This document shows, piece by piece, positions 48,352 to 63,931 of a DNA stretch of 64,000 nt; the stretch's first letter is position 1, and every line of letters starts with the position of its first letter. The position numbers and the translations under genes were made by a program. This stretch comes from Phaseolus vulgaris (Eukaryota > Streptophyta > Magnoliopsida > Fabales > Fabaceae): positions 3,425,913 through 3,489,912 of the forward strand of contig NC_023750.2 of NCBI RefSeq assembly GCF_000499845.2, given 5' to 3'. The notes under the pieces are model-generated. The model made no database searches and was not told the DNA's origin. It saw only the letters and a program-made list of their open reading frames with translations.

Positions 48352-50002
48352 ACATTATGAAAATTCATCTAATTTCTAGAGTCTGCTTTCTTATTATTAT
48401 TTGTGGACATTTGGAAATTATGATGAAACTTGATTTGGGACAGGTTTTGTTTCATTTTTCTAGGAAACTGGAGTTCGATTCAAAATTAATTATCAGTGAT
48501 GTTTGTTGTTCCTATTTACTCTTTTTTTTTGGTCGTGGAACTCTTGGTTAGATTTTGGAAGGATAAGTTAGTAAGAGAGAATGAATTTCTATTTCTAGAA
48601 ATGTCACAATTGAAATAAATATGAGAGAAGTTCATGAACTAGAGAAGAGAGTGGTTTGAATAGTGGTTCCTTTTTAAACTGTAATAATGTGAGAGTAGAG
48701 AAAGTACCTAGAATAAAGGGGATAAGTTGCCTTACAGATGAAGTTAGTGTACAACAAAATTGCAAGGTGGTCATCACGAATAAATACATTTGGGATTATT
48801 AAAGTCCCACCATCAACTTATTTATTTATTGTTTTGCTTGGAGATTGATCCTGAATAAAGTATCTGTTAAAGATAACTTAAATTTCAGAGAGTAACTTTG
48901 GGTAATTTATGTTCAACATTGCCAAACTGTGCATCCAAAAAAACGTAAGAAATGACATGAAGATTTTCACAATACAAATGGAAAATCAACTGAACAGAAA
49001 TGATATATAAATGCAAAGAAAACTAAACACAAAAAAGGCGAAATAACAACTGGCAGAATAAAATTGGAGAAAGAACGATAAAAACTTAATACCCATTAAA
49101 AAACTGAACAAAAAAATTGAGATGAAGATCTGACAATAGGAATGGAATGGAAAAATTATATATTACCTGTGCGTTTTTCTTATATCATTCTTCAATCATA
49201 TTCATTTTAATAATTAAAGTAAAGTATGGTGGTCACCTTACACTTAGGCTGTGTTTGGTCAAGAACTATGTCTCTCTTCTGGCCGTTGTCTATATCTCAC
49301 TGAAAGGAGGAGAACAGTTCATTCTGTCTCTCTTCTATCGTCTGAGATTTTATTCTACTCCTTATTATTTATAAAATATTCATACTCATTTTATATTCTT
49401 TAAACTTAATCATTAGTTATACTGGGAAAATAAAAAAATATTAGTTAATTTTTAATATTTTTAAAACAGATTTTAAGTAGTTAACTTTGTTTACAAATTT
49501 AATAAATTAGTACATTAGAACTAAATTACGACCTTTCTTTCACAGATAATTATGATCTTTTATCATTTAACTAATTTTCATTTACTTTATGACAATCCAT
49601 AATACAGACAAAACTATCATTTATACGATCTAAGTTCAAGTAAACATTTTTTTAGATAGACTGCATACCACTAAAGAAATGGACTCAAGCATATGATTGG
49701 AGAAAGAGGTATGATCATATGATCACAAATTTAATGGAATGCATTAACTTCGTGCTTAAGGGAACTTGTTCCTTATCAATTTTCGCTTTAAGACAACTTT
49801 TGAAAAAACAAAAATATGGTTTATTGAACAAGTCTTCAAAATAGACAACATGTTACGTGCAAGTCATTATTATTCAGAATATATCATAATCTTACATGGA
49901 AAAAATCACACAAGATTGGGTTATGTGTTTTGTGAAAAAGTTTAATGATGTTTAAGAATTAGCCACTCCCAAATATGGTCGACGACCTTAATAATATACA
50001 GT
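48352..50002. other. 3' flank of ROF gene and spacer
   Basis: Includes the 3' UTR in its first part. Then AT-rich DNA without recognised coding sequence. Confidence 0.5.
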
Positions 50003-50366
50003 TAGATTAAATGACTGGTGATTGTGGTTACTTCCAAGCTCTTCGACTTTTTTGTCGTTGTGTCATTACCGTTTGTTCCTCTTGTCATTTATAAATGACA
50101 AAATTCATTGATCCAGTTTACATCCTCCACACGGTTAGAAAGACATATCAAGTTAAATTTCACCCGTTCGAAATGAGGATCATTGGTCTACTTATACCGA
50201 GCTAAATTTCATACCAGAACCCCACATGCGATGTAAAAACTCGGGACAACCAATTACAACTTGTTTGCATAATGAAATGGATCAATCAATTCAGAACAAT
50301 GACAAAAAATGTTCTTACTGTCACAATGAAGGTCACAATAGAGAAAATTGTCCATTTAGACATTAG
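50003..50366 (+). pseudogene. MULE transposase C-terminal fragment (SWIM finger and zinc knuckle)
   Basis: Reads 'VRLND', stop, 'CDCGYFQALRLFCRCVITVC' (SWIM finger with the His replaced by Cys), a frame change, then 'NEDHWSTYTELNFIPEPHMR', and finally 'KKCSYCHNEGHNRENCPFRH' before a stop at 50364-50366. The CCHC knuckle C-x2-C-x4-H-x4-C is intact. This is the normal end of plant MULE transposases. The upstream core was not found. Confidence 0.7.
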
Positions 50367-52362
50367 AGTCATCCTTTGTAATGTTGACTTTTAACAACAT
50401 ATATTCAATAATTTATTTTATTTTATATAAATACATGTATATTATTATTTTTTACATATTATATAATTTATATTTTTATATATTATATAATCTAAAAATT
50501 TATACATAAATTATATCACATTTTTATAAGTGTACTTTTAACTTTAACAATATTTATAAAATACTAAATATTTTTAATTTATCAAACAAATATTATTAAT
50601 CCAATTTATTTAAAATTATTGTAAAAAATATTCATTTTAATTATTCAAATTTATATATTATTTTCTTAAATAAAAATAAATAAATTTTGATATTATTTAT
50701 AAAATACTTTTTTAATTATATATTTTTATTTTTAAAATATTAATTATCATCTGTTTAAATCCTAAAAATAAAATCAAGTGAATTTGTTAATTGAATTGAC
50801 AAATTTAATTGAGATAAAATACACTAAAGTTGTCAATCCTAATTTAAACTGAAGTTGTCAGTTGTCAACTTTAATTAAAAAGACAAGTACACCAGGATTA
50901 ATAAATTTAATTTATGTTGCTTACATCATTAACAACGTTGATAAAAAAATGTCTATTTCTGTAATTTTTTCTGAATATATCTATTTACGTAAATTTTAAA
51001 AAAACTACACCATTTTCCGCATGTTGATGGTATCTTCTAACTAAAAGCAACTCTTGTTGCTTTTTACTGTCCTCAAGTGTTTTCCTGATATAATTTCCTA
51101 ACCATTTTATTGATATTGTGTTACAAAAATTTATATTCTATATCAACTTTCTATATATTCATTTATTCGTATCTCCTAGTGTTATTGGGTCTATCGGCAT
51201 AAGATAAAGTATGTTTTTTTGAAAAAGATGTTTTTCATTAGTTTAAAATTATTCTTTCCTTATTTTTGTATTTATAATAAAAATTTATACTTGTGTTTTT
51301 AAAAAATTATATATTTTTTTTGAAATTGGGTTAGAATCGTGTTATAATTTTTATAAATCTAACAAATAGTTTTTTGATTGGACATTTCACAAATACGTAT
51401 TTTACAAGTGTGTCAGTATCCGATACATGTGTCCGAAACAAACACACCATTTAAGAGGGGTGTATGAATCTCATAAGTAGTGATACTTCTAAACACATCT
51501 ATATATTTTTTAACACATAGTATAAATTTACATATTATTAAGTTATTTGTTATTATTTAAATTTTCACACTGATTTATTATTTTATATTTATCATAACAT
51601 ATAAAAATTCAAATTATTACCTCGAAGCAAGTATCAAGAACTCATATAATACAATATCTCATGAAACATACAGGATTAATTCTATAACATCATGCACACT
51701 TTCGAAATATAAATTATTATTTACAAAGTTGTTATTTAGATTCCTCTAAGTTAACTCTTTTATAAAAACTAACAAATATAGAATGACAGTAAAAATATTA
51801 ATCCTTTATTTATTTGAGCTAGACACTTTGAATTGAAATTCATCAAATTTATACTTAATTTCCTTTTAAACTCCTAATTAATTAAATATCAATTTAAAAT
51901 ATTAACTGTTAAAATTAGAAACTAATCATACCTTCAATCATATATATATATAATTATAGTTACACCAAGATGAATTTTAATTAAGTTGAAAAAAATTAAA
52001 ACTTTTCGCACCTCATAATTTTTTATTAACAATTTTCATTGTTAAAATTTTAGAAAGAAAAATAATTTTAATTCCATTTAATTTTTTTATATTGAATTAT
52101 ATTTTATTTTGGTATAATTCAATTTAGATGTAACATATTATTCAAAATACCATAAAAGTAATTTAATTAAGATATAGAAAATAAAAGAAATAAATGTAAG
52201 AAAAAATTTAAAATTTGATAAAAGATACAGATTTTATAAATCCTGAAAACTAAAATTAAGGGGAAACAAAAAGATCAAAATCACAAAATAGAATTTAAAT
52301 GTGATAAAAATGATATTTAGTTTTATCTATTTCTTAGTTTTGTATTAAAAAGAGCTAAAGAT
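50367..52362. other. very AT-rich spacer
   Basis: No gene recognised. Long A/T tracts and short simple repeats dominate, for example 'atatatatata' near 51942. Confidence 0.6.
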
Positions 52363-52468
52363 TGGGCCTGATTCTGGGCCTGGTTCTGGGCCGGGTAAGT
52401 GGAGGTGGATCAGCAAAAAAGTAGGGTTCCGTGTGTGTTAAAATATATAAGGCGAAATATTAGGGTTT
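52363..52468 (+). promoter_or_regulatory. ribosomal-protein-type promoter: site II elements, TATA and telo-box
   Basis: Three TGGGCC site II motifs occur at 52363-52368, 52375-52380 and 52387-52392. They are followed by a TATA-like 'aaatatataa' at about 52441 and a telo-box in inverse orientation (TTAGGGTTT) at 52460-52468. A second telo-box (AAACCCTAA) sits at 52599-52607 in intron 1. Site II plus telo-box is the known arrangement in plant ribosomal protein promoters, bound by TCP-class and telo-box factors. Confidence 0.8.
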
Positions 52469-52542
52469 TTCCAGTGAGCCAAGAAGCAGAGAGATACAAT
52501 ACAGAGTGTGTTGTTGTTGCTTCTTCGCCACAACTCAACAAC

Positions 52543-54646
<2,104 letters not shown>

Positions 54647-56238
54647 TTTTAGTTTTTCCCAAATTTTTATATATGGCTTTAGTCGTTTTTATTTGTTGCT
54701 GGTACCATTCATGCTGATGTTTTGTGCCACAGGACATCATTTAGTGCAAACTATCATCTTAGTATTTTGCAAATTGACACTTAATTTTGTTTTGAATTGT
54801 TTTTGCTACCCATGAGTTACAATTTTTATTAATGAATTCCTTGCAATCCTTATTAATGGGAGTATTCAGGGAGGGTGTTTTCAATGACTATAAATGTGCA
54901 ATAGGTATTTAAATATATGCCTCATTTTTGAAATAACTAGTATTATTGAATATTAATAATCTTATATTTTATTTATAGCAAGATATATATCTGTTATTTG
55001 GTGGCTCTTATATTCTTACCTTTCAAATTTAAGATTTAACTTCGTTTTGTAGATTCATTGAGAAAAATAAGTTGATTGTGTTGTTATATTTACTTATATA
55101 ATGAAATAAAATCTATTTACACAAACTTAGTATAAATAATTTTTTCATATCAAATCATTTAACATCAAAATTTTAATAATATTATATACACCGAAAGTGT
55201 TTTTGACTAGTTTATAAATTAGTTTGATTTACATGAAAATGTTTAATAAAGTATTCAATAGTAATTTCTTTTTTGAGTTACTAGTTACTTCGGTTAGCTT
55301 ATATTTATTTATTTATTTATTAATGTTATATTTAATATTTTTTATTATCCTTATTTTTTTGCGTATTATTTCTTATAATTACATACAATAAAAATTGCAA
55401 AAGAGAAACTTAATGCAGTAGTGATTTAAATTGAGTAATAGAAATGTATTATATAAATAAAAACTAAATTTGATTAATACTAATTAGATAAACTAATTTA
55501 AGTAAAATGACTAATCCAGATAAAAAAAAATGCAACTTTAAAAAAAATATTGAAACCCTAAATATTTTTATTTCAACAAGTTAGTTTATCATTTCATAAC
55601 TTATAAGATATGAACTTGTTAACCCGTTGCTAACTCATCGGCTATCACTTATAAATTAATTTTGCCAAACACACTCATAATGGATTAGTAAAATAATAAT
55701 TAAAACCTTTATGTCATCTTGAAATAAAATCACATTTATAACATAACTCCATGAATCAATGTAATGAACTCATAGAATCAAAACAAGGAAAATACCTCGT
55801 AATATTGTAAATACCAAAATGATAAGATTGGTGTACATAGTACCTATCATACCAAAAACAATTCACTAGCAATAAGTAGTAACATTTATTTGCATAAAAG
55901 TAGCAAAATAGTATAGTCATTATTATCTAATCTTGTTTCCTACAGATAACCTAATAAAACAACTACTTTCTTTTATCACCTTCTTCGCTGGTAACTCCTC
56001 TAAGAAAATTCTGAGAGTAATGCTACATTATTTAGGATTGCTAAACTCTGATCAATCTTACATCTTGGTAGGAAGAATTATCAATTTTATCCATTCCTAT
56101 GATGTGTGTTAAAGTACTAGATACTGTATTATCGAGAGAATAAACTTTGTGGTTGAAATTCTGAGGTAAAAGAGTTTTAACAAATTATAAAGTTTTTAAT
56201 AATTTTTATATCTCTTATGGGTGGTGTATGATTTGCAG
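54647..56238. other. 3' flank of RPS8 and AT-rich spacer
   Basis: 3' UTR in the first 150-200 bp, then AT-rich DNA with a short 'tttattta' run near 55304-55322. No gene recognised. Confidence 0.5.
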
Positions 56239-56364
56239 CATATGCTTGATGAAATCACCTATATGAATGTCAAGTCGGACCGCTTGCATGAAATCTTGGC
56301 AGATCTCTATAGCACTCATGAATACCAGGCACGAGCATGGCCTAGTAGCGCAATACAACAATAA
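56239..56364 (+). pseudogene. possible exon fragment of unknown origin
   Basis: After an intron-like 'tatgatttgcag', a 42-codon frame reads 'HMLDEITYMNVKSDRLHEIL', then 'ADLYSTHEYQARAWPSSAIQ', Gln and a stop. Its composition is more protein-like than the surrounding AT-rich DNA. I do not recognise the family. No other exons were found nearby, so it is most likely a gene fragment. Confidence 0.35.
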
Positions 56365-56422
56365 CAACAAGTAATATGGGGGGTGTATTGTGATTAATAA
56401 ACCTCTAACATATACTAAGTGT

Positions 56423-56506
56423 CTTGGTTCATATAGCTTGTTATACTAACTACACTATGTGTTAAGTTCATCAATATAAGACTGGTTCATATAGCTTGCT
56501 ATACCA
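56423..56506. repeat. short imperfect direct repeat
   Basis: 'ggttcatatagcttgttata' near 56426 recurs as 'ggttcatatagcttgctata' near 56484. Confidence 0.8.
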
Positions 56507-56579
56507 GATCTGATGCATTACATCTTAGATGAACCCATAATCTTTTCTTTCTTTAGTTCTATGTTTTATCTTTTGCAAT

Positions 56580-57049
56580 ATGTCGGGGATTGTTGTAAAA
56601 CAGAATCTAATATAGCAAAATAAAAACAAAAAACAGAGTGTGTGAAACGGAAAAGGAAAACAGAGTATGTGGTAAAACCCTAACGTTTTTCAGTGACGTT
56701 GGACGAGATCGTGGAAGTTCGGCAAAGACTGGATCTACTTCGAGGTTATTGTGCGACGTTGCCCCTTCCACCCTGAATTGTAGCCGCACGACTGGGAACA
56801 CTCACTCCTCTGCACTACTGGTCGTGTAGAATCTTGAGAACGTTGCGAGATTCGTGGGTGGTTGGCTCCTCCATTCCCGCGGGTCTTCCTCCATTCGTGG
56901 AATCTTGACCGCTCTTTTAGGGTTTTGAAGATGCGACAATGTGTTCTCTCCATCTATAAATATTGCATCCCATTTGCTTCTGAAGACGCATCTCACACAC
57001 TCACCTCTTCATCTTCTTCAAATCCACCAAAGTGACCATCTTCTCCAGA
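56580..57049. other. GC-richer unassigned block with TATA-like box
   Basis: A stretch of higher GC than its surroundings, with a TATA-like 'ctataaatattgc' at about 56954 on + and overlapping short frames on -. It abuts the copia gag fragment at 57050. It could be an LTR or another repeat. No domain recognised. Confidence 0.35.
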
Positions 57050-57232
57050 GTAATGGTTTGTTCCTTCCTGAACAATAAAGTATTTTTAAAATGTTCAAAA
57101 GTCTTACACAAAGCATTGAGAAGAATCAAATCTTTATCTTTATCCTCTAGCTTCATTTAAGTGTTCTTTAGATCATCTAGAATCTTGTTAAAATCCACTA
57201 GCTGCTACACAATCTTTCTTGATACAGTCACT
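57050..57232 (-). pseudogene. Ty1/copia gag fragment
   Basis: The - strand reads 'LVDFNKILDDLKNT', stop, 'MKLEDKDKDLILLNAL' and 'KTFEHFKNTLLFRKEQTITL'. This closely follows the plant copia gag pattern 'L..FN.I..DL......KLEDED.A..LL..LP.S(F/Y)EHF..T'. Too short to be functional. Confidence 0.75.
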
Positions 57233-59203
57233 CTGAACGAATACAATTTATTACAAAAAATTATTAAATAACAACCAAATTTAAAGACAAAAAATAATTA
57301 CTATATTAACTAAATTGGATATTACTTTAAAGACTAAAAAATTATTAGTATATAAAGTGATTTCTATAATTAATAAAAAATTATAAAATCATTTCTAAAT
57401 TAGTATCAAAATTAGCTACCAAGATTGTAGCAACTAATATTTTAGATTCTAAATTATTCTCTAAAATATTAATAGAGACTAACTTAGATTATAAAATAGT
57501 TAGTACCTAAAACCTTGGCAGCTAATAGTTAGATATCAATCTAGAAATTAGTTTATAAATTTTTATCAATAATATAAATTACTTTAGATATTAATAATTT
57601 TTTAACTTATAAAATAGTCTATAATTTAATTAATATAATAACTAATTATTTTGATATTTAAAATTAGTTTTTATTTAATAATTTTTTTTGAAGTGAATGT
57701 TGCTTCAAACAAAGTCTATGTGTTAAATTTATCACTAAAACACAAATTTATAACACTATTAATTTTGTTGATCATGTCAATCTTCTTCTTTCGAAATAAT
57801 GATTCTTCTTTCGAAATAATGATGTTGATATATTCGTCTCACCACTTTTTTCTTCAACATATTTTTAGTGTGTCAATATAGCCTCCAGATTCTTTTCTTT
57901 GTAAAGTTGGTGACCATGTCTTAAACCTTACACTTCATGACTTTCTTCTTAGATAATATGCAATTGTTAAGATGATAATAAATATATTTAGATTTGTAGG
58001 TTAGTTGAATATATAGTAAAAAAAACTTTTTTACTCTCCTTAATTCTTCAATATTTGTTATATTATATTATTTGATAAATCTCTTGTTTTTTCAACAATT
58101 TGATCCCATTTTATTTTACAAAGAGCTAACACATAAATTTTATCCCAATTTTATTTTACAAGTCGAACAATTGGGGCATTTATTCCTACGCCAACAGGAA
58201 GAAATAACCAACCTTCAATTTAGATGAATTTTGCTAAAATTCTATATTTTCCTTTTCTTAGCACCAATCTATTACTCCCTTCATTTCTGAACTTACAAAC
58301 GTGTCGTTTAGGATTAATTTTAGAGTATTTAATAATAAAATAATATTTTTAATAAAATGATTGTAAGGTTTTCTGTTTTCTTCTTTTAGAACATTATAAT
58401 AAATACATATATAAATTAATTAAAAAAATTAGAAAATTAACAAAAAAGTAATTGATATTATCTTGATCACTAAAAATGATATTTAAATAAAAACAAAGAA
58501 TTTTCAAACTATCAGTTAAAAAAATGAAGTATTTTATAGCCTTAGCCGATTGTGATTGCTAGAGATCCCCTCTCACATGCTTGTTAAACCAGCATAACTT
58601 TGAGTCATCCATTGACAAGGCTCAAAGTTTCATCATTACGAGGTACAAAATGAAAGCATGATAAAGACAAGCAATAAAATTGATAGGAAAAGATGAAACA
58701 TGCTTGGTGACTGGTGTGTCAAAAACCTCACTGCCTGATAAGAAATACCAATAGAGAAAAAGCCACCATGAAACTATATGTGATTGTACAGTTTGTGAAT
58801 GAAAAAGAATAACAAATGTTATAATCTAACAATCTCCACCTTTTGAGTTCAGGCAGGCAAGTAATTGTATATTGGCATTTTATAGGTCGGGAATGTTGAA
58901 CCCTTTTTTTTCCAAAGTGTGGATACGTTTTGGCATTAGGAACTGAAACAACTTTTATGTAACTTTAAGGCATATGACTTGGCAACAACAATGAGGCATG
59001 AGTTTTTACACCAAAAACAAACAGAACTGCAAGTCTGGGGTCAAGCAGCAACTGATTTGCTTTAATTGGGAGCCAAAAACCACTGAACAGCTTAGGCTCA
59101 AATCAATGTGTTCAGGGAGGGTTTAAGGTTTGACCATTCTGACCATTATCAATGAGGATCTGAGAGGAGGATTTGTATGCACATAAAATCCAAAATCTGG
59201 ACC
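57233..59203. other. AT-rich spacer with small repeats, 3' flank of CSLC
   Basis: 57240-57660 has repeated 'ttagctaccaa'/'agcaactaat' phrases of an unnamed dispersed repeat. 57784-57823 is two tandem copies of a 20-bp unit (cttctttcgaaataatgatt). The part next to 59203 is likely the 3' UTR of the CSLC gene on -. Confidence 0.5.
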
Positions 59204-62200
59204 TCAACTTACCTGCTCTCCAATCAAATCAAGACCAACAACCAGAAAACTTATCCCTTGAAACAAGAGGAAGTAGAAGTGAATTCCTTGGGCAGATAGT
59301 AAGCTTCTAACTGAGGCAGTCAACAAAATGAATGCAAGATAAAGTTCTTTCCTGAAGAGACGATTTCTCTTGGTCTTCCCAGTTTTCTTTGACAATTCTA
59401 GTTTGCTTAGTTCCTCAATGCCTGAATCTGAGTTTGATCTATGGAGACTAGTAGATCGCATTAGAGGTTCAGATTCTTTCTCAAAGGCAACCAAATCTGT
59501 CTCTGATGATCTTCCCAACTTTTTTGTAACCACCCACTCGTAGGAACTTCCAAGGCGAAATAATCCAGAGATCATGGCATTAAACTTAGTTACTGACATA
59601 GTGTTCTCAAATAGAAGGTAAGGAACTAAAAATGGAAATGAACGTGGAGCTGGGAGCACACTTAAGAGGGACATTACACCAGGAATGTAACAAACAACCC
59701 ATGCTGGGAGCTCAGCTTCGGGAAGGAACATGGTCAAAGGAAGAATGATGCAGAATAGGGTGAATGAATAAAATGGCAGGATAAGCTTCCTCAGGAGGAA
59801 GAAAAGAAATATCAAATTGACCTTCTTTGCCCAACTAACCTGGTACAAATGGAAATAACATCATACAAGTCAAATTATTTTAATAAAATGGAGGACAAAA
59901 ATAAGTCAGTATTCCCTATAGTGCAACATGTGGACAAATAACAGAACAAAGGTTTAGTACAGAATTTAATAGCATTTTGAATGTAAAGAAGAAAAAGAAA
60001 AACGTTCAATGAGCCTGTACTCCATTATTATTCCACTACCCTAAAAAGTTGTTTGCTTTAAGCATAACAAGATGCTTAATATTGATAAAAAAGATGAGTA
60101 CTTTTACAGCATGGATATTATAATTGCCTTACCAATGATGTTGTGGGTTTTAATTAAGTGATTTTACCACCCATTTTAATTATTGGGCTGAAATGGGCTT
60201 TGAAATAAATTTTTCGGTATTTGTAGATGTGTTTTAGCCCTAACTTGAGTTGTGGATTTTCTGTTGGTGTTCTTTATATGCCAGTAAAGATGAATGAGAT
60301 GACAAGTTCTGTGAACTGTTAAAATGGAAAATTTGGGATTTTCAAATGGCTAAATTTGGCCTTTAAGTTGAAGCAGAGATGCCATGCATATTGAACCTAT
60401 CCTCGTCGTTTTAAAAATATCTCACTTATTTTAATCCTGGCCAAGGCAATGAACACTTCTTGGAAAAGTTATTTCCTGGTCATCTTTTGAACTAGGTTTA
60501 GATTGGGGACAATGAAAAACACAGCATCTGCAATATCCAGGGAACTTAGAATACAAGTTGACAGAACTAATTGTTTAGTGATTTTGAAATTTGTAATTAC
60601 ATTTCTATCTGGATTTTCTTTGCTTTCCTGATTTGGACACGGCTCTCCTTCCCTTCCTGAAAACCCTAAACCCTAAATCCTATTTACCATTTGATCGGAT
60701 TACAATTTAATGTACTATATATAATTAAGCAACCTAGTTATATTTTGGCTTGAGTGTGGCATTTGTGTAAATTCCTTAAGGATTGACTGAAAGGTATTTG
60801 CAAGATTGTATCAAATCCCATTGTTCAGCAGGCGATACAGTTTATTATTATAAAGGGATGACAGAGTGTGTGTACAAGAATGGGACTGGACGAACTTAAC
60901 AGGTAAAAATACATAGCTGGACCATTAGAAGCAATGACCTAAAGGCATAGAGATGTTATCCCGTGACAAGGCATATCATGAGCATCACTCAGACCAAGAA
61001 AGAAGATGAAAAGCATACTACATATAATATAGTCAAACATTCAGTAAAATGTATATAAGTAGCATAAAATTCATGTATCTAATTGGGAACATTAACAAAT
61101 ACTATTTGTTCCTTCCTCAGCTTACTAGTGAGTAAACTACTTTACAGTCATATTTTCATTGAAACAAATCAGTAGAAAATATTTATCTAGCCTAATATAT
61201 TCGATACCATCAACACATCAAGTAGGCATTTTTCTTCTGTTAATCTACCTTCTCATGTCTTAAACTAGGTTAATAATAACAACAGTTACCTTCATGATGT
61301 GCATATGCTTCTAAGTGGATTTAACAGAAAACAATTCAAATTTCAATATCAAGAATTGAATATTCACATTGATTAACAGTTTGGAAATATAGTTGTAGAA
61401 GTTAAACTACTGAAAAGGATGAAACTATATTTATATTCTGATAGTAATAGTAATAGTAATAGTAATAATAATAACAAACAAAAACATAATAACAACAGAA
61501 TGATAGTTTCCTGGATTTAAAAGAATTCAATTTCTATGGAAAGAAACATGTGTTGAATTCAATACCTTTGAACGAAGTATATCAAAAAAACACAAGCGAA
61601 ACAATTGCATTGGACCCGAATGCCAGCGGTGTTGTTGTTTCTTATATGCCTCATAGGTCTCTGGAAGTTCACAAAGACACTACAAAAAGCAAAATAGTCA
61701 TATTAAAGTCTAATAATTCATGATGATTAGCTACCAAAATTTGAAATATAGTGCACCTTAACATCGTTGAGGAATATAAACTTCCAACCATGGAGATGAG
61801 CACGAACAGCAATATCCATATCCTCCACAGTCGTTCGTTCCAACCAACCACCACTTTCCTCAAGGGCCTTTATTCTCCACACACCAGCAGTTCCATTAAA
61901 ACCAAAGAAGTTAAGGAAGATACCATTCACCTGTTGTTCTACCTCAAAGTGGAAAGACAAATTGATGTTCTGCAATCTTGTAAGCAAGTTCTCATCCTTG
62001 TTTACAAATGCCCATCTTGCCTGGACTAATGCCAAATCATCCTTTGCCTTCAGTTAGAGTATAACAAGGGAAAAATTGGTTAGACAGATGCTTAATACAG
62101 GACCCAAAAAGAATTTTCATTTAAAATATAAATAATAATTGTCTACTATCTGTTTAGACTGTTGGAAACGTTTTTCCAGTATTTATTTAGTTTATATGAT

Positions 62201-63931
62201 ATAAATATTGTCTTCATATCTAGAACTGATTTGTTTACTGCATTCTACACTAGAAGTCATAAATTGATTTACAGCTAACAAAGAAGCACTTGTGAATAAT
62301 TTACAAGCAAAGACAGAAGTAGCATTAAAGGAGCTGGGATTAATAATTCAAATTAGTTTAGAATTGAGGAAAAAATGGAGATGCTCAACATATTGGCAGA
62401 ATTACAAATTAACATTATTAAATTTAACTTGTCTAAATTTGTTAGGAGAGTTAGGATACTAGATACTAGGTAGTTTTAATCAGGGAAGGGAAGAGGTTTA
62501 ATTTGTTCTATCATTTGTAAATAGAGCACTTGCTTTTACGAAAGGAGAAATCCTTATTGGAGAATGAGTATTCTTTCTCCTATTATCCATTTAACTAATA
62601 AAATCTTTCTTAACTAAAATGCCACCCTCTTGAAATTCAACCTTGTCCTCAAGGATGGAATAGTAGAGCTATGTTTTAGGAGCAGAAAATGGGGGACGTG
62701 GGGATGGGATGCTGAGCTTTTGCTAAACATGCTGTTTTTAACACAATGGGATCTGTGCAGATAGCTCCAACGCCTTTAAAAATGAGACGAGTTGTTGTAA
62801 ATGTAAGCCTCAAAGTGTGTCCTTGAAGAAAATCTTCTTCCTTCAACTACATCAATATTTCCCAGCCTCATGAGTCAGGATCTCCTTCCTGGCCTAAGTG
62901 GATTGGGCTTGGTCCATTAAGCCTAAAATGTAATCTTCTACAAAATTACAGTGTTTCTCTCTTGTGGCCTGGGCTTCACCCATCCGGTCATGAAATGAGA
63001 TTGATTGGTGTAATCCAATTTTTGCCTCTTCTCTTCATTTATGAAGTCCTTGTTGCCATCATTGCATCTTCAACCAGCCCATTGATTGATGTAGACATGA
63101 ATCCAGCACTTTTAGCAGTAGAAGATTGATCAACATATGCGAGTCAGTTGTGTAAAAATTTTATATGGACAAAAATACAACACTGATGGTTCAAAACTTA
63201 AGTTTTGAATGAAAGGATGGTGGATGGCTGTGCATGTGTACAACCCATAAGTCTTTACTCTGAATGATTAATCTGAATTTATATCAGCAATTATATCATT
63301 ACAGGTACCATTATATACTTATATGGTACGTTAGAGCCTATAGATCCAAAAGTGCACTAATCTTAATTTTTATAGTGTGAAAATCATGTATAGTATCTCC
63401 AAATTAAAACTCAAAGCTAAAGCACCTTTAGATTCTATTCTACTACTTAGAGACTAATTTTAAGGATGTGTTTGATCTAAAACATAAAATCATTATAATC
63501 ATATTATTAAGTCTGAATATCCAGAACCCATTACTGTTCTTTTTCATACTCAAATATACACCGCGAGATATTTACTTAAATCAACAGTGTTTTAACTTCA
63601 AATTTTATAGGCATAAAATTACCTTGAAATAAGGCACTGTTTTCTTTAAGAAATCCGGTGTTGGCTGAAAATCAGCATCAAATATTGCCACAAATTCGTA
63701 ATCCTTAACATAATCACAGCCCATTGCTGATTTCAGATTCCCTGCCTTGTAGCCTGTACGTATAAGCCGGTGCCTATATATTATCCTAACACCCCTTTGC
63801 TGCCATTTATGAACTTCTGCCTTGATAAGCTGTTGGGTATCTACTTCATCAGAATCATCAAGAACCTGAACAAGCATTCTCTCCTTTGGCCAATCCATGA
63901 TACAAACTGCTCCAATGGATTGCTGGTAAAC
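59204..63931 (-). CDS. CSLC: cellulose-synthase-like C (CSLC) glycosyltransferase, 3' four exons
   Basis: Exons on -: 63931-63623, 62047-61757, 61679-61566 and 59839-59204, all phase 0, giving 449 codons plus stop. The 5' exon(s) lie outside the window. CSLC proteins are Golgi GT2 enzymes that make the beta-1,4-glucan backbone of xyloglucan from UDP-glucose. The GT2 signatures are present: 'QVLDDSD', the DxD in '[12 protein letters not shown]', the TED in '[10 protein letters not shown]' and QxxRW in '[10 protein letters not shown]'. Exon 4 supplies membrane helices ('[18 protein letters not shown]', '[13 protein letters not shown]', '[16 protein letters not shown]') and a soluble linker ('[14 protein letters not shown]'). 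The stop follows '[10 protein letters not shown]', a normal CSLC end. The start of exon 2 is 'AKDDLALVQ', chosen because it keeps phase and length. The subtype looks like CSLC6/CSLC12, not proven. Confidence 0.92.
61439..61476. repeat. (TAG/TAA)n microsatellite in CSLC intron
   Basis: A run of 'agtaat' and 'aataat' units in the intron between the last two exons. Confidence 0.9.
62439..62660 (-). mobile_element. possible Ty3/gypsy remnant in a CSLC intron
   Basis: On - 62657-62605 reads '[17 protein letters not shown]', resembling the usual last residues of gypsy polyproteins ('LEDKV.F.GGI.R'). The adjoining 62439-62610 is LTR-like, starting 'tgttaggagagttaggatac'. No integrase or RT was found next to it, so the call rests on a short match. 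Confidence 0.35.

Noticed and set aside
56607..56996. Overlapping frames on both strands in the GC-richer block as a small gene
   Set aside because: No domain, no codon-bias preference between frames, and the block abuts a copia fragment; more likely repeat sequence.
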